Origin: Tamarix chinensis
Taxonomy: Eukaryota; Streptophyta; Magnoliopsida; Caryophyllales; Tamaricaceae
DNA: 64,000 nt
Assembly: GCA_030549775.1 (NCBI GenBank)
Contig: CM060174.1
Span: 45,488,707 to 45,552,706 of the forward strand
Direction: 5' to 3'
Shown here: positions 12,371-25,030 of the stretch, piece after piece
How the letters are laid out: each line of letters begins with the position of its first letter
How positions within the stretch are numbered: the stretch's first letter is position 1
The notes under the pieces: model-generated
Databases searched by the model: none
Told to the model about the DNA's origin: nothing
The model's input: the letters and a program-made list of their open reading frames with translations, nothing else
Position numbers and translations under genes: made by a program

Positions 12371-13046
12371 AATAGAATTAAATAAATAAAGCTTGCATAA
12401 ATAGTGTTTAAGGGTTGAGAGGGTTTAGGGTATCACCTTGGGTTGGTGGTGACAGGCGGCACCAACGGTGGTGCACAAAGGTGGCGGCGGTGGCTAAAAA
12501 AAGGGAAGAAAAGAGAGATAGTTGAGTACTAGGAAAAAGAGAGGGAGAAAGAGGGTGGGAGTTAGGGTGTTTATGGTTTCCTAGATGGAGAGGAGTGGAA
12601 TGAGGGTGGAGGCGTAGCCAAAGGTGGTGGCATATGGTGGTAGCTATGGTAGCCGAAAGAGGTGGAAAAGAAGAAAGGGAGGAGGAGAGGGAGAAGGGGA
12701 AAAGAAGGGTAGGGGAGGTAGAGGAAGGTCTGTAGGTATTTTTGGGAGTTGTAAGAGGTGGTGGTTGTGGCAAGAGTGGCAGTAGACGATGGTGCATGGG
12801 GTGGCAGGGACGAGGGAATGATTGATCGAGGAAGCTACTTTACACGGCCAGGGTGGCTCGTGCAAGGCAAATCGAGGGAGAAGGGAGGTATAGTTAGTTA
12901 GAGGGTGGTGTAGGGAGTGTTTCTATGGGTGGTTTGAATGGTAGTGTTGGGCGATGGCGACGGCAATGATGTATGAAAGGGTGGTGGTGTACGAGGGGGT
13001 TTTCTGGGTTGGAAATCAAAAACTTCATCCATGCTGATTATGGGTG

Positions 13047-13054
13047 TATTTATA
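13047..13054 (-). promoter_or_regulatory. TATA box of LTR A promoter
   Basis: The minus strand reads CCCTATAAATACACCC about 820 bases into the LTR. The same TATAAATA box in a similar setting occurs in LTR B (16895) and LTR C (23018), which supports it as the LTR core promoter. Confidence 0.65.
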
Positions 13055-13873
13055 GGGCCAATGGAGTGGATAAAGTCAGAGGGGAGATGGGAGAATAGGG
13101 CAGGTAGGTTAGGGCATCGGCCGACGCAATTTAAATCGTGGTAGGGTGAGTGGTTGGTTGTTATTGGCTCGGGAGAGAGAATGGCAAGGGAGAAGAGAGG
13201 GAAATGGGTTGGATTAAAGTGGTTGTTGAATTGCTGAGGGAGAGAGGGGAAAATGGCCAGTCAAATTGGGCATGGCCGGCGGCTATATTTTGGGGCAGTT
13301 TGGGGAGGTATTGTAGGTCAACAGGGAAAAAGGAAGTGGGAGGAAGGAGATGGGGCGTGGACCGACGGTCCAGTAAGAAAAGAAAAGAAAGAAAAGAAGG
13401 GAAATCAGACCAGGCGACAGTGAAGAAGAAAAAAAAAGTTGAAATGTGGCGTACTGGGCTGCCGAAGGAGGAATGAAAGGATTGGACTGTGGACAAGCCT
13501 AGGTCGGGGAAAAGGAGGAAGAAAAAGAAAAGACGAAGAAGGAAAAAGGAAGAAAAAGAAAAGGAAAGGAAAAAGGAAAAAGAGAAAAAGAAAAGTAGGT
13601 GGGTTGGGATAATTAAAATAATTTGGATATTTGGGATATTTAAATAAAATAATATTTAATTTCTTTTTTAAGCTAATTTAGGATTTTTGAAAGATTTTTC
13701 CTAAATTTTATTTTAATTAGCAAAACACCCTAATTTTTCCTAATTAAAATATTTATTATTTTCTTTTTTATTTACCCTAATTAATTCCTTTTTATTTTAA
13801 TAAAAATAATTAATTTTCCAAATAGATCCTTATTTAACTAAAAATATTAAAATTAGGGTTTTGGGGCATTTTA

Positions 13874-15816
13874 GCAAGATTCATCAAAAGCAACATATAA
13901 GGATTCTTTAACTAACATCATTCATTTGTTGAAGATCTTGTAAGATTACTATGTAAAAAGTACCTAATAAAGATACCTTCGTCAGATTTAGCATCAAACT
14001 TACCAAGATTTCTTTTCTCGTTGTTAAGGACAAAGCACTTGCAACCAAATTTGCGTAGATAACTCACATTTGGTTTCTTGCCTTTGTAGAGCTCATAGGG
14101 TATCATTTTCAAGATAGCTAGTATGTGTACAATATTCATTACATAGTTTGTAGTGGTAATGGCATCGGCCCAAAGATATTTTAGAAGCTTGGAGTCACAT
14201 AGCATGGTTGGTGCAACTTCCTCCAAGATTATATTCTTCCTTTCTACCATCCCATTTTGTTAAGGTATTCTTGGTGCCGAGAACTTATGAGTGATTCCAT
14301 TTTGGTCACAAAACTCCATAAATGTGGCATTCTCAAACTCCTTGCCATGATCTATCATTATGGCATGAATTATTCTTCCTTTCTTTACTTGAATTCTATT
14401 AGCAGGCACACAAAAAAACATTAAAAGAATCATCTTTAGTAGAAAGGAATAATATCCATTTATATCATTAGTAACCATATACAATAACTAATGCATATTT
14501 GCAACCACCTATGCTAAGGGTTCTGGTAGGCCCGAAAAAAACCATATGCAGTAGTTCAAGTGGTTGAGTGCTAGTCATAATATTTTTAGGCTTGAAGGTA
14601 ACCCTATGTTACTTTCCTTATTGACATGCATCACATAATCTATTTTTTGCAAAGTTCAACTTTAGGAGACCAGGCACTAGGCCTTTTCTAGCTAATTTTT
14701 TAATAAATCCATACTATTATGTGCAATTCATTTGTGCCATAACCAGGAATCATTATCAATTGCACTCAAACATGCTTTGTGCAATTTTATTGATTCAACA
14801 TCAAGCATATACAAATTATTGATACATGGTCATACAAAAGTATAGTTTTATCTACCCTATTTTAAATCATATAGTGGGAATTGGAAAAATTAACTAGATA
14901 TCCTTTATCATAGATTTGGATAATGTTTATTAAGTTATATTTGAGGTCATCCATGAGATATACATCATTTATAAGGGGTTTAGAGTTATCAATATGGATG
15001 CTGCCAACACCGATGAATAATGATCTTTCCTTTTGAGTTATCTCCAAAGGTTATGCTCCCACCATCATATGGAGTAAGTTTGGAGAACATGGTTCGATCA
15101 CCACTCATGTATATCGAGCATCCCCTATGTAGGAACTATTTTTTTCCTTTTTGTATTAACCTTGAAGCATACTTGCAAGCACAAATGTCCTTGTTTATGT
15201 ACTCTTTCAATGGGTCCTTCTTAGGTTAGTGTTTAATTCATGCGAGATAGTTTCCTTAGGTGTCCACACCTGCTTGAATTTTGAATTCACTTTGCTATTC
15301 TTTGACAAATTTCATGATGAAGCAACATAGTTAGGTTTTCCACACATATTACATAGGGTTTTCTTCTTATAAATAAATGTGAACTTTAAACTTTATGCAT
15401 GCCTATATGTGGTAGATGAATGCCCATATTGCCTACATATAGTAAAATTATTTGATGTAGGGAAAGCATTTACTTAATGAGATTTTGAGGCTCTTACAAA
15501 GAATTTTTTTTAAGTTTTTTATGTTAAATCACTTTTTATTCCCATAGCCAAAGCCTTCATGGTCCTTATAGTACCGTTGGGTACCTAACAATATATTTAG
15601 GCCTTCTTCACCTTTTGAGAATGTATATGCAATTTTCACAAATTTGTCACACTTTCCTTATAATTCTATTATTTTGGCTTAGAATTGATCTATCTTAATC
15701 TGGTAATCAAAGCAAGTGTATTTCTTATGATCATTAAATTCAGTAATTTTATATGATAACTCAGTTTTAACAAAAAGCATGTGTCACTTAAGAAGGACAT
15801 TTTTGTTCAACGTAAG
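13874..15816 (-). pseudogene. SIRE-like copia gag end, protease and integrase part
   Basis: The integrase inserts the DNA copy into the genome and the protease processes the polyprotein. From right to left on the minus strand there is a CCHC-like segment (CNMCGKPNYV, near 15340) and a protease/pre-integrase block (GCSIYMSGDRTMFSKL near 15110, ITFGDNSKG near 15040). Next is VGSIHIDNSKPLINDVYLMD (15005-14945), then the integrase core with IDHGKEFENATFMEFCDQNG near 14350. Last is VERKNI...YLWADAITTTNYV and FGCKCFVLNNEKRNLGKFDA down to 13970. The protease active site, normally DSG, is degraded to RG. Frameshifts and stops break the frame in several places. It continues across solo LTR A into the RT part. 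Confidence 0.9.
15812..15816. repeat. Target-site duplication of solo LTR B (left)
   Basis: gtaag here is repeated exactly at 26524-26528, directly outside the two ends of LTR B, although 10.7 kb lies between them. Confidence 0.9.
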
Positions 15817-16894
15817 TGAAATACCCCAAAACCCATTTGTAAGAATTTTAGTTAAATAAGGATTTATTATAGAAATTTATTAAATAAATTATTTTTATTA
15901 AAATAAAAGGAAGCTAATTAGGGCTATTCAAGAAGAAAATAATAAATATTTTTATTAGAAAAATTTAGTATTAGCTAATTAAGGATTTGATTTTAGAAAT
16001 TAATTAAATAAACTATTTTATTTAAAATAAGAAGAATAAATTAGGTCCAAATGAATAGGAATTTTATAAATAATTTAATTGGAGAAAATTAGAGTGATTT
16101 GCTAATTAAAATGGAATTTATGAAAAACATTTCAAAAATCCTAAACTAGCCTCAAAAGGGATCTAAAAATTATTTTATTTAAATATTATTATTTTTAAAT
16201 ATCCCAAATATCCTAATTAATTTAATTAACCTAACCCATTATTTTTATTTTTCCCTTTTTCCTTTTTCCTTTTATTTCTTCCTTTTCTTTTCTTTTTTTT
16301 CTTTTCTTTTTCTTTCCTCTTCTTTTCTTTTTCTTTCTCCTTCCTGCTTGGGCCTATCCATAGCCCAATCATTCTTTTTCTTCCTTCTTCTTTAGTAGCC
16401 CGGCATGCTGCATTCCTCCCTCTTCCCCGACCTAGGCCTGCCTTCCTACAACCCAACCCTTCTTTTTCCTTCCTTCTTCCTTCGGCAGCCCACTACGCTA
16501 CGTTTTGCCCCCCAATTTAATGATCGTCGCTCGGGCTGGTTTTCTTCTTTTCCTTTCTTTTCTTTTCCCGGCCGGTCAATCCAGTCCCTTTTTTCTTCTT
16601 CCTTCCTCCTCCCCCGACGTCGACGACCTACAACTACACCGCCCAATGCCCTGGTTTTTTTCCACCGATTACGCCCCTTTGACCGGCCGTTTTTCTTCCT
16701 TTCTCTTCCCCCTGATTTGGCGACCACTTAGACCTAACCTACCTCCCTTCCCTTTGACACACAACCTTCCCTTTTCCTACGTATAACCCTGCCCTGATTT
16801 GAAGTTTTCCGGATTTTGTTGTCGCCAGTGACCCAAACCCTATCTGCATTACTCCCTCACCGACCCACAGAACTCTAATCTCTCTTCTAAAATC

Positions 16895-16902
16895 TATAAA
16901 TA
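16895..16902 (+). promoter_or_regulatory. TATA box of LTR B promoter
   Basis: TATAAATA lies in the context aatctataaatactccc, about 1.08 kb into the LTR, equivalent to the boxes in LTRs A and C. Confidence 0.65.
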
Positions 16903-17577
16903 CTCCCATAATGAGTCCTACATCAAATTTTTGATCCCTTCCTAAAAAAACCCTCGCATGTGCCACTGCCACTTTAGACGCTTCATCCACTCCCGTCGAC
17001 CAACTTTGCCGCCCACTTTTCCCACCTAATTTTTCCCTACACCGCCCTCTAACTAACTGAACCACCCATATCCCTTGATTTTCCCTGCATAAGCCACCTT
17101 GGCTGTGCAAAATTTTCTTCCTAATTGTCCCTCTCTTCTACCTCCGCCACCCTTCGAACCACCATTAGCCACCTCTTTTGTCGTAGCCACCACCCTCTAA
17201 ACCTCCCAATTTGTTCTACAGACCCTCCTTTACCTTTCCCTACCCTTATTTTCCCTTTCCTCCCTCTCCTCCTCTCTTTCTCTTCTTCTTCCTCTTTTGA
17301 CCACCGCCGCCGCCGCCTTACACCACCACTCTCATTTTGTTCCTCTCCTTCTAGACAACCATAATCACCCTTATTTCTACTCTCATTTTCCCCATCTTTT
17401 TTCCATCCCTTAATTTTTTCCCTTTTCTTCTCTTTTTCCGGCCACTGCCACCACCGTCGTTTACCACCGTCAGTGCCGCCTGTCACCATCAGCCTAATTT
17501 AAACCCTAAACCCTCTCAACCCTTTTCCTTATTTAATTAAGTTAATTTTATGTTATTTCAATTTTAGCCTATCATTC

Positions 17578-17613
<36 letters not shown>

Positions 17614-17763
17614 GGATATTATTATTATTATTAAGTTCAATATTTTTAGTATTATTATTTCCTATTGGGGCTGACCCTATTTGGCTGAGTACATTATTAT
17701 TATTAGTACTATTAGTATTATTATGAGTTTTTATTTTATTTATTTATTTATTACTACTACTAC

Positions 17764-17815
<52 letters not shown>

Positions 17816-17908
17816 TCATTATTACTATAGCAACTATTTTTACTAATAGTGTTGCTATTATTATTATTATGATTATGCGATTACTATTATTATTACTATT
17901 ATTATTAT

Positions 17909-17943
<35 letters not shown>

Positions 17944-18008
17944 TTCTTATTATTACTATTGTTTATTCATAGGGCCGACGCCCTATTTTAATTGTTTAAT
18001 TCGAAAAC

Positions 18009-18065
<57 letters not shown>

Positions 18066-18104
18066 CAGTATTATCATTATTATTATTACTATTATAAATA
18101 ATAT

Positions 18105-18150
<46 letters not shown>

Positions 18151-18192
18151 CATCAGTATTATCATTATCATTATTACTATTATAAATAATAT

Positions 18193-18229
<37 letters not shown>

Positions 18230-18295
18230 TAATAGTATTCTTACTATTTCAAAGTAGGGTCAAACACCCTATTTTATTTTACTCTAGGTTTATGA

Positions 18296-18355
<60 letters not shown>

Positions 18356-18600
18356 TACTACTACTACTACTACTATTTTTATTTATAATGTTCTAAAGTT
18401 ATTATTAGCATTATTTTGGTGAAGGGTCGAAGCCCTGATCCCACCATGTAGTTTAAATCTTATTATTATTACTAGTACTATTTTTAGTATGACTATTGTT
18501 ATTATAATTATTATTATTTTTACTATTATTAATATTATCATTGTTATTATTTTAGTATATTTATTATTATTTTTTAGTATCATTATTATTAATATTATTA
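17578..18600. repeat. ATT-rich compound microsatellite region in LTR B
   Basis: Long ATT/TTA runs (for example 17580-17612, 17763-17813, 18010-18065, 18108-18150, 18193-18226, 18298-18352) alternate with AGT, ACT and CTA runs. The block at about 18010-18100 is largely repeated at 18108-18220, including the cagtattatcattat spacer. The peptides these runs encode are not genes. Confidence 0.95.
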
Positions 18601-19557
18601 GGATAAAGTCTTCAACCTTATATTACCAATTTTTATAATATTGCTATTATTTCCTATTTCTTTAACAAAGTTAGTAATTAGTTAATGACATTTTTATTGA
18701 TATGTTATTATTTTATCAAAAACCTAGTATCAGAATAAGTTAGTAATAATAGTATTTTTGGTATGAGGGAATCTAATTATAGTTTTTTCCTCATATGGGT
18801 GAGACTAGTCAAAGCCCTAAGGAGGCATAGGAGCGTTCTCCAAGACCAGTATCGTTTTAGGTAAGAGTGTTACTAAGGCCTTATGTAACACCCCCAAATT
18901 TACTACTGAAAAATTTCATTTACTTTTAAAGGAGTTTAGCGGAAGCAAGCAAATAAAACTGTAAATCCGGGGGTATTACCGCCACACTTAGTACCAGATA
19001 GATTCATACCTACCGACCCGATACTAAGTGCTAAGGCTAAAAATAATAGAACCAAAACAAATCATTCGTAAGGCATAAGTTTTATGGAATCAGAGTGCAA
19101 AAGTCAAAAGTTACATTCCGAAGTACAATTTAAAAATTCCAAATGTTAGAGGACTTAAAAAAAATAACAAAGTACGATAATGCAAAGAAACAAGATAGGG
19201 GAAGTTCTCCAGCCACTTCACTCTCAGCCCCCAAGCTAGATCCAGACTCAACTCTCAGCCCTGAAAATGCCACAAACATCGTCCCCTACCTACAAAACTC
19301 AGACGGGACTTCTGCTCGTGGGAATGAGTAGCACCCATGAAACGGATGATCAGTACGCTACGTACTGAGTAAGGGAATAGACGCACTAAGGCCCACATGC
19401 ACAGAAATACATGAACAAGCAGACATAGCATGTGAATAATAAACAATAACACAGATGAACGATGCTAGTTACGAATCAGATAACTTTCTCATAAGATCTC
19501 AGACAACTATAACGATTCACATCATAGTATTTATTGATCCATGTGAGTGCAGGAGCC

Positions 19558-19870
19558 CCACTATTATAGCCAGTGGAATGGTCACGAGGGCCATGCCTTG
19601 CCACTATTATAGCCGGTGGAACGGTCGCGAGGGTAATATACCCTGCCACTATTATTTGCTGGTAGACCAGTCTGGCCCCGACTCACAAGGTATTCCACTG
19701 TAATTATTAGTATCTTTTCATGTCTTATCACTTTTATGTTTGGTTTGTTGAGCACGAAATCCCCCACTATTATAGCCGGTGGAACGGTTGTGAGGGCATA
19801 TGGCCTGCCACTATTATAGCCGGTGGAAGGGTCGCGAGGGTAAGATACCCTGCCACTATTATAGCCGGTA
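19558..19870 (-). repeat. Hairpin array of LTR C (two triplets)
   Basis: Units such as ccactattatagccggtgg start at 19558, 19600, 19645, 19763, 19807 and 19852 (spacings 42, 45, 118, 44, 45). Most are followed by aacggtcgcgaggg. The unit begins ccac and ends gtgg, and the two triplets are themselves near copies of each other. Confidence 0.9.
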
Positions 19871-21319
19871 GACCTGTCTGGGTTCGGCTCAACATCTTTC
19901 TCTGTAAGTTGTTAGTTTTTTAATGTGTCTTATTCGAGGGAATTTCATCTTTGGCATGCATGCCAAAGACCTCAACACATCACATAAAAACTGATGGCAT
20001 ATTCGTACTATCACATAGTAATAAGGACACAAGCACACGTCTTGATTCCAAACCACGCTATACATGGAACAGTTAAGATAATGGAGTTTAAACTACGACA
20101 CATAAATCATATAGAACATCCACGACACATAGGATACATGTCACACATTCAGCCTTAGCCACATCCTTACTCGATTTAGGTTACCGAGCTATCTCCCGCA
20201 CTTATATTAGGCCACTAAACACCCTTTGTAATTATCAGACTTAACATATTTCTCGCATTAGAAACCCAACCTCTAGACGTGTGGGTTAAGGCCCACCACC
20301 TTATACCCAAGGTCTACTCATACTATCTTAACATCCCACGTATCATGACTCTCGGACTCAAATCCCCCTCATACTTCGCTCCTCTTGATTATTCTTATTA
20401 TTTTTTCCTTTTTCTTTTCCCACCACCTTGAATTAGGGTTTCTTTCCCAAACTCTAGGTACCCTTATATGACCCTACGTACTATTTTTCACCTCGAGCCT
20501 CCAGACTCCCAAACGGAACTTCCATTAGTCTCCCCACGTCCCAAAGTAACTTTTTATACGTAAGGTTCTCCCCCATGCGGATCTTAACCTCCCCATGCAA
20601 ACCCTATCATTTCCACCATGCCAACTCTATCATTCCCATGCAAACCCTAGTTATCCCATGCAACCTTATCTTCTCCCACTCTTTCATTTGTTTAATTCCC
20701 CTTTTTCTCATCATTTCACAGATTACAAATTACCTAGGCCGTCCATACCTACGTTAACCAGCGTACTTCCCCTTGGTTATCTTAATTGCTTATTTTTCTC
20801 TTTCAAGCCCCCACTCCACAACTCCTCATCAAAACACCTAGCATGCATGTCGTAGGGGTCACATCACATCACATCATCTTTGTACCATACCATATTAGTA
20901 CATACAGACAAGAGCACGAGAGCATACCTCGGTTCCACGCTGCGCTACATAAATACACAGATAACATATAGATTATAGCATACAACTGCACAAGGCATAC
21001 TAGACAGGTAAAACATGCAATACACACAGGTGACCTTAGTTACGTCCTTACCTAAATCGGCGCCGGGCTTGGAGCACGCTCCTACACCTCCTAGGGGGCT
21101 TTGACTCGGTTCACCTATAAGAGGGAAATGCTAAGGGTTAATCTCCCTCTACCGGAATTACCATAATTTTCCTATCTTACCCCAATCATGTCCTAATACT
21201 AAGGCTAATATTAATAATAGGGGTTTATAAATAAAGGGTAGGGTTATTACTATTCTCACGATAGTTTAAACGGATTATCACTAATTAAAGTAGGTTTTAG
21301 CAAAATCCAGAGTATTAAG

Positions 21320-21663
21320 TGAGGGTTTCAATATTAATAATAATAATTACTAATAATACTAACAATAATAAGAATACTACTAATAATAATAGTACTCATA
21401 ATAAGAATAATGATGGTTATAATGATAATAATGATGATAATATCAATAATAATGATAATAATACTAATAATAGTAGAAGTAGTAATAGTGATGAAAATAC
21501 TAATACTAATAATAATAATAATAGAAATAATTGAAATGATAATAATAGTTAGAAAGATAAACATAATGACACCAGTATTAACCATAGTAATAATAATAGT
21601 AATGATAGCGATAATGATAGTAACAATAATAACAATAATAACATTAACAATAATAATAATCAC

Positions 21664-21713
<50 letters not shown>

Positions 21714-21864
21714 AATAGTTGTGGCAATACTAAGCACAACAAAAATACTAAGGTAATAACATTAAATTATAATGTTAAGGATAATACAGATGGTAATAAT
21801 CGATAAAATAATAAATGCATTAAATACAACAACAACAACAACAACAACAAAAATAATAACAAAG

Positions 21865-21931
<67 letters not shown>

Positions 21932-21954
21932 TAGTAACAATAATAGTAATGTTG

Positions 21955-21989
<35 letters not shown>

Positions 21990-22249
21990 AGCAACAACCT
22001 CGTAACCATGATAATAGTAATAGTAACGATAATGATACTAATAATAATAATGATAAGGATAATATTAATAATAATGTTAATCATACTAATAATAGTAAGA
22101 ATACTATCATAATAATAATAACAAAGATAGTAACAACATCGGTCACAGTTAGAGTAATAAACATGGGAATAATAATAATAATGACAATAATAGTAATAAT
22201 AATAATAATAATAATATTGCTAATAATAATAAGAATAATAATAATAGGG

Positions 22250-22315
<66 letters not shown>

Positions 22316-22330
22316 GAGATAATCATAATA
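21320..22330. repeat. AAT-rich compound microsatellite region in LTR C
   Basis: AAT runs (for example 21662-21712, 21866-21928, 21955-21988, 22248-22314) are separated by diverged AAT/GAT-like sequence. The position matches the ATT region of LTR B and the GAT/AAT region of LTR A. Confidence 0.95.
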
Positions 22331-23010
22331 ACTTAACAAGGTTTTAGTATCAACTAATACCATTAATTAGAAGTTCTTGGGGGTAATATTAGGACCTAAG
22401 AATAATAATAGGGTAGTAATAATAGTAATTATGATAGTAGTATTAATAATAATATTGATTACCATATCATTAATAATATTGGTTAATAGTATTAAAATTT
22501 ATTAACACTTTTATTATTCAGGGTCTAGGGTTCAACTGTTCAAGGAATTTGGGGCAACTTGGCTGAGGTGGTGGCGGCGCGGCGGCAGCGACGGCGGCGG
22601 TGGAGGAAGGGAGAAAAGGGGGAAAGTGGATATGGAAGCTAGGGAATAGGGAGGTAGGGGAAAGTGGAGGTGTAGGGTGGTAGAGCAGGAACCCCTGGTT
22701 GTTTTGGGGGGTAGTGACGGTGCTGCAAGCGGCGGTATGGCCACTGGGGGCGGCGCGAAGGTGGCGGGAGGGGGGGTCGAAGGCTGTTCGGGAATGTAAT
22801 TTCGCACGGCCAAGGCGGCACGTGCGGGGAAAGGCAGGGAGGTATAGGGGGTTGGTTGTGTAGAGGGTGGTGTAGGGAGGATGTTGGTGGCGTGAGCCAG
22901 CGGCAACGGTGGCCGAAGGTGGAGGAAAGGGCGGCTAAAGGTGGGGTGGTGTGCGTTGGAATTTCTTTGGGTTCCAGATTTTCGAACCTGATTCAAGTGG
23001 CCTTCGGGGC

Positions 23011-23018
23011 TATTTATA
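23011..23018 (-). promoter_or_regulatory. TATA box of LTR C promoter
   Basis: The minus strand reads GCCTATAAATAGCCCC about 965 bases into the LTR. Confidence 0.65.
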
Positions 23019-24359
23019 GGCAAATCGGGATGGGAAAATGACAAGGGTGTGAGGGGAGTCTGGGTTAGGAGCTTGCGTGTCCGGCGAGGCTGACTGGCGC
23101 AGGTCTGCTGTTGTAGACCGAGACCCATCGGGGAAAAAGAAGAAGAGGATTGCATGCGGGAATGGCTGAATCGATTGGTCACATCTGCAGAGAAGTCAAC
23201 GAGGATGAAAGGGAAAAATGACCGGTGATATTGGAGTGGCATTGAAGGTTTTGTTTGCCGGTGAAAATTTCGGTTGCAGACGGCGAAGGACGATGACATC
23301 GCGAGGAAGAAGAAGAGGAAGAGGTTGGACCGGCGGTCCAGTAGAAAGGAAAAGAAAGAAAGAAAAGGGAGCAGGCCAAACTGGCTAGGAGAAAAGGGGA
23401 AGGAGGGATGCGGGAGAGGGACGGGCCACAAGGGGGGTGTTGGGCTTGACAGGTCGGCGCAGGCCGGGGAAGAAGAAGAGAAAGAAGGAAAGAAAAGGAA
23501 AAAAAAGAGGGAAAAGAAAAGAGAAAAGAAAAAGAAAAAGGAGGAAAATTAGTGGTTGGATTAATTAGTAAGATTTGAAGAAAATTTTGGGTTTTTAATA
23601 AAATAATTATATTAAAATAGTAATTAAATTCTCTTCTTAGGTTAATTTAGGGATTTTTGAAGAAATTTTCTTGAATCCCATTTTAATTAGTGAAACCCTC
23701 TAATTTTCTCCAATTAAATTATTCATAAAGTTTTTATTAACTTAATACTATTTTCTCCTTCTTAATTCAAATAAAATAATTTATTTAATTAATTTCCAAT
23801 TAAAATCCTTAATTATATTAAAATACCAAAAGTCCTCCTATTTAAAACACTCATAAATTCCTTCTTGATTTATCCTAATTAATTCCCTTTTATTTCACTA
23901 AAAGTAGTTTATTTTTAATTAATTTCCTAATAATTCCCTATTCGGCCCTGATTTCCTAAATTAGGGTTTTTGGGGTATTTCAGCTTATGTGTGTTGATAT
24001 GCATTATATGCTTTGTATGTTATGCATCATATATTTATCATTATAATTATTTTGTGTGTGGTATGATGTGGAGTTAAAGTATGTTTCTATGTTATTATAT
24101 GGCATGTGTACTATGTGTATGTGATGAAATATTGTGGTATGTGATGTTATGTGTTGTGACCCTGTAAGACATGCATGTGGGGATGTTAATGTGGGTTGTG
24201 TGGGGGAAAGGATGAAAAATGAGAATGGGGAAAGAAGTTGACTAAGGGAAGTAAGTTGACTAAAAGGGAAAGAAGTTGAACAAGGGGAGTAAGTTCACAA
24301 AAGGGGAATAAGTTGACCAAGGGATGTGAGTTGACCTAAGTATTCTAATGATCCATGAG

Positions 24360-24710
24360 TGGAAGAATAAAATGGAGAATTTAGGGTTTCATGTGGAAGA
24401 ATCTAAACTATGGTGTGACATGGGAGAATCTAATCTATGGTTTCGTGTGGAAGAATCTAATCTATGGTTTTGTATGGGAGAATCTAATCTATATTGTGTA
24501 TGAGAGAATCTAAACTAGGATTTTATATCGGGGGACATAAAGTTTTGCATGGTAGATTCTAGGGTGTTGCATGGGAGGATCTAATCTAGGGTTTGTATGG
24601 ATTAAATCTAGAGTTGGTATGGATGAATCTTGAATTTTGTATGGATGAATCTTGAGTTTTGTATGGAAGAATCTAGGGTTTTGTATGGTTGAATCTAGGG
24701 TTAGCATCTG
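24360..24710. repeat. Short-unit tandem array in LTR B
   Basis: Degenerate copies of ctatggtttcgtgtggaagaat of about 25-35 bases each. This is the inverse counterpart of the array at 11090-11370 in LTR A. Confidence 0.85.
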
Positions 24711-24839
24711 CATGGGAGTAAAGTTTACGTGTGAAAAGTTAACTTGGAATGTAAAGAAGGTAATAGAAGAGTTATTTGGGTGTTTGAAAGTTTTGGGTGA
24801 AAAATAGGACTTATGACATTATAAGGGTATGAAGGAGAC

Positions 24840-25030
24840 TGAGTTAGGGTTTGGAGTGATTAACTATGTGTTGTTATGATTAACTAGGGTTTGGAATGGC
24901 TAATTATGGCTTGTTGTGGTTAACTAGGGTTTGGAGTGGTTAACTATGGTTGGTTGTGGATAATTAGGGTTTAGAATGGTTAACTAGGGTTTGGTGTAGT
25001 TAACTAGGGTTTGATATGGCTAACAAGGGT
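24840..25030. repeat. Tandem array of ggttaactagggtttgg in LTR B
   Basis: About eight copies of a roughly 22-base unit, mostly alternating between ctagggtttgg and ctatggttngt versions. The unit contains tagggttt, the complement of the plant telobox motif aaaccctaa. LTR A shows only traces near 10720-10760, so the array expanded in this copy or lineage. Confidence 0.8.

Larger units (their letters stand above)
9237..13873 (-). mobile_element. Solo LTR A, Tekay/Del-type chromovirus
   Basis: The plus strand reads tgtaacaccccaaaatt at the left end and ends in ttttggggcatttta, which is the inverse form of a TG...CA LTR on the minus strand. A five-base direct repeat flanks it, and the SIRE-like pol frame resumes on either side, so this is an LTR without internal region. 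Inside are the conserved LTR core (9706-9770, with hairpin cacccataaaatgggtgg at 9725-9742), a double-triplet hairpin array, a tandem array near 11100-11370, microsatellites (12000-12370), a GA-rich block (12408-13600) and a TATA box. No protein-coding gene is recognisable. The Ser/Pro-rich open frames here are low-complexity. Confidence 0.85.
18884..23982 (-). mobile_element. Solo LTR C, Tekay/Del-type chromovirus, inside LTR B
   Basis: The plus strand starts tgtaacacccccaaattt and ends gggtttttggggtatttca. Flanks cctta (18879-18883) and gctta (23983-23987) match at four of five positions, and LTR B resumes on both sides. Length is 5.1 kb. It contains the conserved core (19307-19375), the clearest hairpin array in the window, AAT microsatellites (21320-22330), a TATA box and a GA/GC-rich block (22540-23550). 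A 299-residue open frame on the minus strand at 22532-23431 is Pro/Ser-rich, runs across the TATA box and has no family motif, so it is not annotated as a gene. Confidence 0.85.

Noticed and set aside
16226..17489. Overlapping open frames on both strands rich in Arg/Lys/Glu or Ser/Pro
   Set aside because: This is low-complexity sequence in the promoter-side block of LTR B, with no conserved motif.
17983..18583. Open frames of poly-Ile, poly-Asn and poly-Tyr in LTR B, and similar ones at 11933-12158 and 21319-22326
   Set aside because: They are translations of ATT/AAT/GAT microsatellites on both strands.
19558..19870. Regularly spaced palindromic repeats considered as a CRISPR-like array
   Set aside because: The DNA is plant nuclear, the units are diverged, there are no unique spacers or cas genes, and the array is a shared LTR component.
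22532..23431. 299-residue open frame on the minus strand, the longest in the window
   Set aside because: It is Pro/Ser/Phe-rich, lies in the LTR C purine/GC-rich block, runs across the LTR TATA box and has only broken counterparts in LTRs A and B.
24840..25030. tagggttt-containing repeats considered as interstitial telomere
   Set aside because: The unit is about 22 bases with only one telomere-like heptamer, not a run of tttaggg, and it is part of an LTR.
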